NCBI RefSeq assembly: GCF_016820555.1
Contig: NZ_JADHDW010000004.1
Location: 62,001-126,000, forward strand
DNA from: Bacillus sp. REN10
Lineage (GTDB): Bacteria > Bacillota > Bacilli > Bacillales > Domibacillaceae
Direction: 5' to 3'
Length of the DNA: 64,000 nucleotides
The notes under the pieces were generated by a model. The model had not been told where the DNA came from. It saw only the letters and a program-made list of their open reading frames with translations, and made no database searches. Position 1 is the first letter of the stretch. Each line of letters begins with the position of its first letter. Shown here piece after piece: positions 1-7,285 of the stretch. The translations under genes were made by a program, and so were the position numbers.

Positions 1-95
1 AAGATTTCAATTATGTAAAGCTTTTGTTAAAGTGCTGAAATTAATGATTCATTTTTTTATACTGATGGTAATGAAAAAATAATTTTGGAGGGTAT

Positions 96-1265
96 ATGAG
101 GAGATACGTAGAAATTTTTCTTGTGTCATTAAAGCTTGGCCTTACTTCTTTTGGAGGGCCGACGGCTCATCTCGGTTATTTCCAAGAAGAGTACATACGA
201 AAAAAGCGTTGGCTAGACGATCAGCGCTATGCAGAGATTATCGCTATTTGTCAGTTTCTACCTGGTCCGGCCAGCAGTCAAGTCGGAATTGCGATCGGGA
301 TGATGCGCGGCGGAATGCTAGGCGGTTTTCTGTCATGGTTCGGTTTTACGATGCCGTCTGTTGTCATACTGATGCTGTTTGCGTTATTGTTGCAGCATTC
401 TTCTTTTGATGCCAGCTATTTCATTTACGGGCTGAAAATTACGGCCGTTGCGGTAGTGGCTCATGCTCTGTCACAAATGAGTAAACAATTGACTCCTGAT
501 AAAGGAAGAAAAACAATCGCCATCGCTTCAGCTATTTGCATCCTTTTGTATCCGACAGCGATTGGGCAAATTGCCGTTATTTTGATAGCTGGAGTGGCAG
601 GCGTGTTCATTTATAAAGAACAAAAATTGTCATCTGAGCTCTCCTTTGACTTTGGCATTGGCAAAAAAAGTGCGGCGCTCGCTTGGCTGTTATTTTTTGG
701 ATTGCTTATTTTACTTCCTCTTGGCCGAGAAAGTATGAATCAGCTATTTTACAGTTTGTTCGATACCTTTTTCCGAGCGGGATCAATTGTATTCGGCGGT
801 GGACATGTCGTCATGCCGATGCTTGAGAGGGAAGTAGTTCCTTCAGGATGGATGACGGAAGAAACTTTTTTAGCGGGATATGGAATGGCTCAAGCTGTAC
901 CTGGCCCTCTGTTTACGCTCTCAGCTTATTTAGGGACAGCAGCAAGTGGCGTAGCAGGTGGGTTACTAGCGACAGTAGCTATTTTTCTGCCATCCTTTTT
1001 GCTGTTGATTGGGACACTGCCGTTTTGGGGATGGCTGCGACAAAAAAGCTATTTTCAAGCGTCCCTCATGGGGATTAACAGTGCGGTTGTCGGCATTTTA
1101 TTAGCGGCGCTTTATGATCCTGTGTTCACCAGTGCGGTGAAGCGTCCGCTCGATCTTGCTTTCGTCCTTCTGATTTATGCGGCGATTGTGATTTGGAAGC
1201 TTCCAGTGTGGAAAATGGTTCTTGGAGTGCTCTCTGTTAGTTTATTGTTCACAGTTTTTGGATAA
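96..1265 (+). CDS. chrA: Chromate transporter, CHR family (long-chain, two-domain)
   Basis: Predicted inner-membrane anion transporter of 389 residues, the usual size of fused two-domain ChrA proteins that export chromate. The N-terminal half carries FGGPTAHLGYF (about residues 19-29) and FLPGPASSQVG. The second half repeats these signatures as VFGGGHVVMPML and QAVPGPLFTLSAYLG, so both CHR repeats are intact. Many hydrophobic segments are visible. The ATG at 96 follows TTGGAGGG with good spacing. No partner gene for chromate resistance lies beside it, so the true substrate is inferred from the family only. A hit to CHR domains would be expected to be unambiguous. Confidence 0.93.
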   Translation: MRRYVEIFLVSLKLGLTSFGGPTAHLGYFQEEYIRKKRWLDDQRYAEIIAICQFLPGPASSQVGIAIGMMRGGMLGGFLSWFGFTMPSVVILMLFALLLQHSSFDASYFIYGLKITAVAVVAHALSQMSKQLTPDKGRKTIAIASAICILLYPTAIGQIAVILIAGVAGVFIYKEQKLSSELSFDFGIGKKSAALAWLLFFGLLILLPLGRESMNQLFYSLFDTFFRAGSIVFGGGHVVMPMLEREVVPSGWMTEETFLAGYGMAQAVPGPLFTLSAYLGTAASGVAGGLLATVAIFLPSFLLLIGTLPFWGWLRQKSYFQASLMGINSAVVGILLAALYDPVFTSAVKRPLDLAFVLLIYAAIVIWKLPVWKMVLGVLSVSLLFTVFG

Positions 1266-1342
1266 TGACGCTGATCCTTTCTACATCAAGGGTCGGTAGG
1301 GTATTAGTCGAATAAAAGGATGTTTTAGCGGACGTTTCACTG

Positions 1343-1370
1343 TTGTTAAATTGCGTAATAAGGTTATAAT
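1343..1370 (+). promoter_or_regulatory. Candidate sigma-A promoter for the RodA-like gene
   Basis: TTGTTA (1343-1348) and TATAAT (1365-1370) are separated by 16 bases and lie 38 bases upstream of the ATG at 1409. Prediction from motif match only. Confidence 0.55.
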
Positions 1371-1408
1371 GTAGTAGGCGTAATTTAATTAGAAAGAGGA
1401 ATCGTTCG

Positions 1409-2575
1409 ATGACTTCTCCAAATCAAAATTCTAGCCGACTTGATTTCGGTTTAATATTAATTCTTTTAATGATGTTTGTTGTAAGCTGTGTAGCGATTTA
1501 CAGCGCGCAGACCACTGGACAGTATGGAAGTAATTTCGTTTTGAAACAGACGATTTATTATATTATTGGGATTGTGATTGTTTTTGTTGTGATTCGTTTT
1601 GACTCGGATCAATTATCAGCTATGTCATGGTATTTATATGGTTTTGGTTTATTAATGCTCATTGCTTTAATACTTGCACCAGATAGTATTGCACCGCGAA
1701 TTAATGGAGCAAAAGCTTGGTTTAGATTTGGGCCATTGTCTATTCAGCCATCTGAGTTCGTTAAAGCATTTTTAATTTTGACCCTTTCAAGAGTGATGGT
1801 GACTCACCACCAAAATAATCCTGTAAAGACCGTTCAATCTGACTTTATGCTGTTGATTAAGTTAGGGCTTGTGACATTGGGTCCTTTGTTGCTTGTCATT
1901 AAAGAGGACCTTGGAACATCCCTTGTATTTATTGCCATTCTTTTAGCGATGATTTTTGTTTCAGGTATTTCGTGGAAAATTTTAGGCCCTTTATTTGGAT
2001 CAGCTACAGCGTTCATTGTCGGTATTTTTTATCTTGTACTCTATAACCCTATGGTTTTAGAGAAATACCTTGGCGTGAAGCAATATCAATTTGGCCGTAT
2101 TTATTCTTGGCTCGATCCATACAGTTATGAAAGTTCCACTGGCTTCCACTTGACGAGATCGTTGCTCGCCATTGGTTCTGGTCAAACAGCCGGGAAAGGC
2201 TTTGGTACTCGTGAAGTGTATTTGCCAGAAAGCCATACCGATTTTATCTTCAGTATTATTGGAGAAGAATTTGGTTTTATCGGGGCTAGCATTGTGGTCA
2301 GCTTGTTCTTTTTGTTAGTGTATCATCTAACCAAACTTTCACTGAATACGAAAATACCGTATTATTCGTATATGTGCGCAGGGATTATCGCCATGATCAC
2401 ATTCCACGTGTTTCAAAACATCGGCATGACCATTGGGCTTCTGCCTATTACGGGAATTCCGCTTCCATTCATTAGCTATGGGGGAAGTTCCCTTATGGGT
2501 GGGATGTTCGCCATGGGGTTGGTCTTCTCGATCACTTATAATGAACGTCGCTATATGTTTTCTTCGGATAACTAA
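1409..2575 (+). CDS. rodA: SEDS peptidoglycan polymerase, RodA/FtsW/SpoVE family
   Basis: Integral membrane glycosyltransferase of the SEDS family (388 residues) that polymerises lipid II, normally with a class B penicillin-binding protein. Visible family marks are EDLGTSLVF near residue 166, the extracellular loop LPESHTDFIFS with the conserved Asp near residue 278, and the C-terminal FISYGGSSLMGG. Several transmembrane helices are evident. The ATG at 1409 is preceded by AGAAAGAGG and a good promoter. It stands alone, with a terminator directly after it, and is not beside division or mreB genes. RodA is preferred over FtsW by length and the lack of a long tail, but the family call is safer than the subgroup. 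Confidence 0.85.
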   Translation: MTSPNQNSSRLDFGLILILLMMFVVSCVAIYSAQTTGQYGSNFVLKQTIYYIIGIVIVFVVIRFDSDQLSAMSWYLYGFGLLMLIALILAPDSIAPRINGAKAWFRFGPLSIQPSEFVKAFLILTLSRVMVTHHQNNPVKTVQSDFMLLIKLGLVTLGPLLLVIKEDLGTSLVFIAILLAMIFVSGISWKILGPLFGSATAFIVGIFYLVLYNPMVLEKYLGVKQYQFGRIYSWLDPYSYESSTGFHLTRSLLAIGSGQTAGKGFGTREVYLPESHTDFIFSIIGEEFGFIGASIVVSLFFLLVYHLTKLSLNTKIPYYSYMCAGIIAMITFHVFQNIGMTIGLLPITGIPLPFISYGGSSLMGGMFAMGLVFSITYNERRYMFSSDN

Positions 2576-2578
2576 GAG

Positions 2579-2614
2579 AGAGCCAGACTTGATGAAGGTC
2601 TGGCTCTTTCTTTT
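2579..2614 (+). terminator. Rho-independent terminator after the RodA-like gene
   Basis: The 10-bp stem AGAGCCAGAC (2579-2588) pairs with GTCTGGCTCT (2598-2607) and is followed by TTCTTTT. It starts four bases after the stop codon. Confidence 0.85.
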
Positions 2615-2656
2615 GCTTGTCGTGTCTAAACAGTCGTCTCCGCATTTCTTTGTCCA
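2612..2656 (+). repeat. 45-bp direct repeat, copy 1
   Basis: An exact 45-bp match to 2885-2929 (begins TTTGCTTGTCGTGTC, ends CTTTGTCCA). It lies in a 400-bp gene-free stretch between the RodA-like gene and the lipoprotein gene. Confidence 0.9.
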
Positions 2657-2680
2657 GCTGCAGGCGCTAGCGACTAGTGT
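2652..2680 (+). repeat. Dispersed repeat family B, copy 1 (GTCCAGCTGCAGGCGCTAG type)
   Basis: About 28 bases, near-identical to 26985-27012 (two substitutions). Both copies lie in gene-free DNA and are followed within a short distance by CTTCCGC. Function unknown. The rest of 2681-2884 shows no gene; it contains CTAGCTCCGCCTCCTAGACACTCGAG-like GC-richer sequence reminiscent of intergenic repeats in other Bacillaceae. Confidence 0.7.
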
Positions 2681-2884
2681 ACTTCCGCCATCCTCCTTAC
2701 GATAAGTCAACATCGATTCACTAGCGTTCATCGTGTTTCCTTTATCTCATACGGCTGGCTGCAGTCCATACGTCGCTAAACAGCGCCTTCCGCTTTTCTT
2801 GTTGTCTAGCTCCGCCTCCTAGACACTCGAGTCAAATGCCAGCCTGACTGTATGGCTGAAGTACGCCATTCCGTCATTCTGTCA

Positions 2885-2929
2885 TTTGCTTGTCGTGTCT
2901 AAACAGTCGTCTCCGCATTTCTTTGTCCA
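2885..2929 (+). repeat. 45-bp direct repeat, copy 2
   Basis: Exact duplicate of 2612-2656, 273 bases downstream, ending just before a T-rich run and the TATAAT of the next gene at 2957-2962. Confidence 0.9.
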
Positions 2930-3000
2930 TTTCATTTTTTTTTCACATTTGTGGGGTATAATGTCGGGACGCAGAAATTGTGAGGGAAAAGAGGGTTTAT

Positions 3001-3759
3001 ATGAAGAGAATGGTTGTTTTGTTAAGTGCTATGTTGCTTGTGGCGACAGGTTGTTCGAAAGAGGAGAAAAAGGTAGAAGAAAATAAAAGTGAAACTGTGG
3101 TTCCTTTAGAAGTAAAGATTCAACTGCCTGAAACGGTGAACGCTCATGAAAAGGTGAGCATTGAGGCTGTGGTTACACAAGGAAAAGAACAAGTAGAAGA
3201 TGCAGATAAGGTCGAGTTCGAGGTGTGGAAAGGAGACGCGAAAGATCATGAGATGATCGCTGCGAAGCATCAAGGGGACGGCGTGTATGCCATTGAACAA
3301 GCGTTTGCTGAAGAAGGAAATTACTCCGTGATTGCGCATGTGACAGGGAGAGATCTGCATAATATGCCGAAAAAAGAGTTTGTTGTTGGAGCGCAAAAAA
3401 CAGCGCCAAAAGCAGAGGAGACAGCGAAAAACACAGAAGAACATCAGCACGGTCATCATCATGGAAATGTAGCGATTGACTTTCATCCGGGTGATCAGTG
3501 GAAAGCGAATGAAGAAATTACCTTAACTACACATATTAAAAACGAAGGCGAACCGCTTCATGAAGCAAGAGTCCGTTTTGAAATTTGGCAAAAGGGCAGC
3601 GCGAAGCACACATTTGTTGATGCAACAGAAGGCGAAAATGGACAATACAATGCCCAAACGACTTTTGAAGCTGCTGGAGACTACAATGTCAAAGTCCACG
3701 TCGAAAAAGGCGAACTGCATGAACATATCGAAGTCGTGGTGCCTGTCACTCCCCGATAA
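3001..3759 (+). CDS. Lipoprotein with two YtkA-like domains and a His-rich linker
   Basis: Secreted lipoprotein of 252 residues. A short signal peptide ends in LVATGC, placing the lipid-modified Cys at residue 18. Two YtkA-like (FixH-related, immunoglobulin-like) domains follow, roughly residues 33-122 and 155-245, each with a VEFEVW or VRFEIW strand and a GxYxxxxxFxxxGxYxVxxHV pattern. They are joined by a His-rich stretch EEHQHGHHHG near residue 147, suggesting metal binding. I chose the ATG at 3001, with AGAGGG before it, over a GTG at 2980. TATAAT at 2957 is a plausible -10. The last residues VPVTPR and the stop region come from a dispersed repeat. Likely linked in function to the exporter that follows. 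Confidence 0.8.
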   Translation: MKRMVVLLSAMLLVATGCSKEEKKVEENKSETVVPLEVKIQLPETVNAHEKVSIEAVVTQGKEQVEDADKVEFEVWKGDAKDHEMIAAKHQGDGVYAIEQAFAEEGNYSVIAHVTGRDLHNMPKKEFVVGAQKTAPKAEETAKNTEEHQHGHHHGNVAIDFHPGDQWKANEEITLTTHIKNEGEPLHEARVRFEIWQKGSAKHTFVDATEGENGQYNAQTTFEAAGDYNVKVHVEKGELHEHIEVVVPVTPR

Positions 3760-3768
3760 TTGTCGAAT
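3738..3768 (+). repeat. Dispersed 30-bp repeat (family A), copy 1
   Basis: Begins GGTGCCTGTCACTCCCCGA and ends TTGTCGAA. It encodes the terminal PVTPR and supplies the TAA stop of the lipoprotein gene. Confidence 0.85.
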
Positions 3769-3776
3769 AGCAGGTC

Positions 3777-3809
3777 ACATCCCCATCTGACTAGTTGGGG
3801 ATGTTTTTT
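3777..3809 (+). terminator. Rho-independent terminator after the YtkA-like lipoprotein gene
   Basis: ACATCCCC (3777-3784) pairs with GGGGATGT (3797-3804), followed by a T run. Confidence 0.85.
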
Positions 3810-3991
3810 ATCTGGATGTATCGATGCAGGTCTTTCATTAATCGGACATATTTTTAAATTATTTGTAATAAATAGAAGTGTTTGTTAGAATCATGTCGAA
3901 GCGGGTTTTTGGTTCGGAAAAAGATGGTGATAGTGGATTTTTGAAATTAATATATTAATAGGGAAGAAGATATTTAAAAGGAGGTAATTAA

Positions 3992-5206
3992 GTGAGTAAA
4001 AAGAAAAAATGGATCATTACGATTTCAGTCATTGTTATCTTAGGCTTAATCGTTGGTGGTTACATATTCGCAAAGTCTAAGTTTAATAGTGCTGAAGGAG
4101 AAGGGGAAATTTTCCCGATGAAGGTCAGCGATATGATGGGCGGAATGGAGGCCGGTTCAGGCGGTTTATTTGCCGGAGTGGTGGAGCCAAAGGAAACGGA
4201 GAAAATCTTTTTAGATTCTGAACGCGGAACGGTGAAAGAAGTCTTTGTGAAAGAAGGCGACGTTGTTCAAGCGGGCGCTCAATTATTTTCTTATGAGAAT
4301 AAGGAAGGTGAAATGCAATTAAAGCAAAAGGGAATCGAGCTTGAAATTGCCAATAGCAGTGTCAAACAGAAAAAGAACGAAATTTGGCAGACGGAAAAAC
4401 AAATTAAAAATGCATCTGCCGAAGAGAAAACGGCATTAAGACAACAAGTGACGCAAGCAGAAGGAGATTTAAAGCTAGCTCAATTTGAAGTGGAAAAAGC
4501 CAATTTAGAATATCAAGAAATGAAGAAAAAAGTGAACGATAACATTGTGAAGGCAAAAGTAAATGGAATTGTTCAAAAAATTGATGAAGAACAAAAGCAA
4601 TCCACAGGTGCAAACAATCAAGGACAGCAGCAAGCTCCAGGCTCATTCATGCAAATTTACAACACAGATGCGTATTTCGTTAAAGGCACGGTGAATGAGT
4701 TAATTAAAGATGAACTTCAAGTAGGACAAGAAGTGAATGTTGTGAGCCGAAAAGATCCAGAACAAAAGTGGCCAGGAAAAATCATTGAAATTGGCAAATT
4801 GCCAAACGATGAAAATAGTGAAGAGATGGGCATGGACATGGGAATGGATATGGCGACGAATCCACAAGCATCGAACTATCCTTTCCAAGTCCAATTGACA
4901 GAGCATGAGGGATTAGAGTTTGGTTATCATGTGTTCATTGAATTAAAAGGAGAAGAAGAGGCGTCTCAAGAAGTCATGCTTCCAACGGACATGATCGTCA
5001 TGGATGGCGAAAAGCCATACGTGTGGACGGTTGTGGATGAGAAGTTAAAGAAACAAGAAGTCAAACTGGGCAAAGAAATGCCAGAGATGATGATGACGGT
5101 CATTAAGAGCGGCTTAAAGAAAGACGATTACGTTGTGTATCCTGATGACACAGTAAAAGAAGGAAAGAAGGTAACTATTGATGATTCACTTGAAGAACAT
5201 CAATAA
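3992..5206 (+). CDS. Membrane fusion/adaptor subunit of a MacAB-like ABC exporter (YknX-like)
   Basis: 404 residues with one N-terminal membrane helix (about 8-27), a barrel-sandwich half-motif around GTVKEVFVKEGDVVQAGAQLF (split by a coiled coil near 105-175), and a beta-barrel region. This is the HlyD/RND adaptor layout that links the ABC subunits to substrate outside the membrane. The start is a GTG at 3992 behind a textbook AAAAGGAGGT. Unusual Met-rich clusters are present: DMMGGMEAG near residue 47 and MGMDMGMDM near residue 280. First gene of a three-gene operon; the ATPase gene overlaps its end by 29 bases. Substrate unknown; methionine richness suggests a soft metal such as copper or silver. 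Confidence 0.85.
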   Translation: MSKKKKWIITISVIVILGLIVGGYIFAKSKFNSAEGEGEIFPMKVSDMMGGMEAGSGGLFAGVVEPKETEKIFLDSERGTVKEVFVKEGDVVQAGAQLFSYENKEGEMQLKQKGIELEIANSSVKQKKNEIWQTEKQIKNASAEEKTALRQQVTQAEGDLKLAQFEVEKANLEYQEMKKKVNDNIVKAKVNGIVQKIDEEQKQSTGANNQGQQQAPGSFMQIYNTDAYFVKGTVNELIKDELQVGQEVNVVSRKDPEQKWPGKIIEIGKLPNDENSEEMGMDMGMDMATNPQASNYPFQVQLTEHEGLEFGYHVFIELKGEEEASQEVMLPTDMIVMDGEKPYVWTVVDEKLKKQEVKLGKEMPEMMMTVIKSGLKKDDYVVYPDDTVKEGKKVTIDDSLEEHQ

Positions 5207-5870
5207 ATCATATTGGATTGGGAAGGAAGAAGTCCCGATCCTTCATAACATCAATCTGTCCATCGAAGAAGGCGAATACGTGTCAATTATGGGGCCTTCA
5301 GGTTCAGGGAAATCAACGATCATGAATATTTTAGGCTGTTTGGATACGCCGACATCAGGAGAATATACGCTAGATGGAAACAGCGTACTTTCACGCAAAG
5401 AAAATGAGCTTTCTAAAATTCGAAATGAATACATTGGTTTCGTCTTTCAAAACTTTAATTTGCTTCCGAGACTATCTGCGTTAGATAATGTTCAATTGCC
5501 GTTAGTGTATGCTAAGGTCAATAAAAAAGACCGACGAGAACTAGCGATTGAGGCGCTCACAAAGGTAGGGCTAGCGGATCGCATTAACTTTACACCTACG
5601 CAATTATCAGGTGGACAAAAGCAGCGGGTAGCGATTGCGCGGGCGCTCATTAATAAACCGAAATTTATTTTAGCAGATGAGCCGACCGGAGCGCTGGATA
5701 CCGTTTCAAGTGAGCAAGTGATGAATTTATTTACTGAGTTGAATAAAGAAGGGGTGACTGTTGTTCTCATCACGCATGAAGAGGAAATTGCTCAATATGC
5801 CAAGCGGAGTATTTTTCTTCGTGATGGGGCGATCATCAAGGATGAAAGGAGAGAACCGCATGCTAGATAA
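5178..5870 (+). CDS. ABC transporter ATP-binding protein, MacB/LolD type (YknY-like)
   Basis: 230-residue nucleotide-binding subunit. It shows Walker A GPSGSGKST (about 39-47), the Q-loop FQNFNLLPRL, the signature [15 protein letters not shown], Walker B ILADEPTG and the H-loop THE. Length and sequence are typical of LolD/MacB-class ATPases working with an FtsX-like permease. It overlaps the adaptor gene by 29 bases and the permease gene by 11 bases, so the three are translationally coupled. An ATG three bases later (5181) is an equally possible start. Confidence 0.93.
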   Translation: MMIHLKNINKSYWIGKEEVPILHNINLSIEEGEYVSIMGPSGSGKSTIMNILGCLDTPTSGEYTLDGNSVLSRKENELSKIRNEYIGFVFQNFNLLPRLSALDNVQLPLVYAKVNKKDRRELAIEALTKVGLADRINFTPTQLSGGQKQRVAIARALINKPKFILADEPTGALDTVSSEQVMNLFTELNKEGVTVVLITHEEEIAQYAKRSIFLRDGAIIKDERREPHAR

Positions 5871-7104
5871 TTTAAAACTATCCTTTCAATCTATTTTTGC
5901 TCATAAAATGCGCTCTATTTTAACAATGCTGGGCGTTATTATCGGGATTGCTTCCATCATTGCGATTGTAGCGATGATTGAAGGCCAGAAAGAAAGCTTG
6001 AAATCGAGCCTTGTCGGAACGGGAAATAACTCGATTGCCATCATGTTCCAGTCGCCAGAAGCGGCCGCAATGGGTGGAGAAATGATGATGATGGGCGGCA
6101 GTGAAGAACAGCCGCCTGATGTCATCCCAACTATTACGGATGAACAGCTAGAAGCGGCGATGGTTCCCGACTTGGTGAAATCTATCGCTGTCTTTTACCA
6201 AAATTATACGCAAGCTTATCATTTAAATAATATGTCGGATTCTGAATTGTACGCGGTGGATGATAAGTATTTTTCTATTTTTCCAATTAAGATATTAGAA
6301 GGAAGAAAGATTGCGCCGGTTGAGCACGAGAATGGCAGCCAAGTCGTGATGATTAATGAAGCGGCAAGAGATGCTTTATTTCCTGAAGGAAGTGCGATTA
6401 ATCAAGTGGTTGAGCTGAATAAAGTGCCATTTCGAGTCGTCGGCGTGTATGCAGAGGAGAAAAAAGAAGAGAATGATATGTTCATGATGGACATGGGAAT
6501 GGGAAAAATCTTTTTGCCTAAGTCCGCATGGCCTCATTTAGGAAGCTTTAATGATATCCCTCAAGTGCTTGTTCAAGCCTATCACTCCGATGAATTAGAG
6601 GCAGCAGGGCAATCGGTGGCCGATTCTTTGAACAGTGAATTGCCTCCTACTTCTACTTGGCAGTACAGCATTCCTGACTTGCAGCAAATTATGGAAGATA
6701 TCAATGAATTTAACCGCGCCTTTACGTTGCTATTAGGAGGAATCGCTAGTATTTCCTTGCTTGTTGGCGGCATTGGGGTCATGAATATTATGCTCGTATC
6801 TGTCACAGAAAGAACGAGAGAGATCGGCATTAAAAAAGCACTTGGAGCGAAGCGATCGGTGATTCTATGGCAGTTTTTAACAGAATCAGCCGTGCTTACA
6901 AGCATTGGCGGCATCATCGGTGTGCTCGTAGGGTTAGGTGGAGCTAAAGCGATTTCTTATTTTGCGAACTTGCCATTTGCGGCGCCAATCCCTGCGATCG
7001 TCGGGTCTGTTATCTTTTCCATGGCAGTCGGCATCATCTTCGGCTTAATCCCATCCATGAAAGCCGCGAAAATGAAGCCAATCGACGCGCTGAGATATGA
7101 GTAA
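5860..7104 (+). CDS. FtsX-like permease of the MacAB-type exporter (YknZ-like), Met-rich
   Basis: 414 residues starting MLDNLKLSFQSIFAHKMRS at the ATG at 5860, behind AAAGGAGA; a longer upstream frame is not needed. The layout is one N-terminal helix, a large external MacB_PCD domain (about 40-265), then three helices with the FtsX motif VSVTERTREIGIKKALGA. Two striking Met clusters lie in the external domain: GGEMMMMGG near residue 74 and MFMMDMGMGK near residue 207. Together with the adaptor this forms a tripartite-style Gram-positive exporter. The Met patches and the His-rich lipoprotein upstream point to metal or metal-peptide handling, which is inference. Confidence 0.9.
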   Translation: MLDNLKLSFQSIFAHKMRSILTMLGVIIGIASIIAIVAMIEGQKESLKSSLVGTGNNSIAIMFQSPEAAAMGGEMMMMGGSEEQPPDVIPTITDEQLEAAMVPDLVKSIAVFYQNYTQAYHLNNMSDSELYAVDDKYFSIFPIKILEGRKIAPVEHENGSQVVMINEAARDALFPEGSAINQVVELNKVPFRVVGVYAEEKKEENDMFMMDMGMGKIFLPKSAWPHLGSFNDIPQVLVQAYHSDELEAAGQSVADSLNSELPPTSTWQYSIPDLQQIMEDINEFNRAFTLLLGGIASISLLVGGIGVMNIMLVSVTERTREIGIKKALGAKRSVILWQFLTESAVLTSIGGIIGVLVGLGGAKAISYFANLPFAAPIPAIVGSVIFSMAVGIIFGLIPSMKAAKMKPIDALRYE

Positions 7105-7107
7105 ACA

Positions 7108-7138
7108 GGTGCCTGTCACTCCCCGAGTTTTGTCGAAC
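7108..7138 (+). repeat. Dispersed 30-bp repeat (family A), copy 2
   Basis: GGTGCCTGTCACTCCCCGAG...TTGTCGAA, four bases after the permease stop codon. It shares a 3' extension, CGAATATGTTTGA, with copy 3, so these two copies are about 43 bp long. Confidence 0.85.
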
Positions 7139-7151
7139 GAATATGTTTGAA

Positions 7152-7183
7152 AAAGCCAGTCATTGACCGACTGGCTTTTTTTG
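7152..7183 (+). terminator. Rho-independent terminator of the exporter operon
   Basis: AAAGCCAGTC (7152-7161) pairs with GACTGGCTTT (7169-7178), followed by TTTT. It lies immediately after repeat copy 2. Confidence 0.88.
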
Positions 7184-7285
7184 TATCATTATGTTGTTTT
7201 TGTTAGTGGGTAATGGTTCAATTAAAATGAATTGTGGTGTGTTTTTATTTTGTATCATCGCAGTAGAAAGGAGAGTGAGTACTGG

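Noticed and set aside
2886-3086. Open frame overlapping the lipoprotein start in another frame
   Set aside because: Shadow of the 45-bp repeat and of the lipoprotein gene; no ribosome site.
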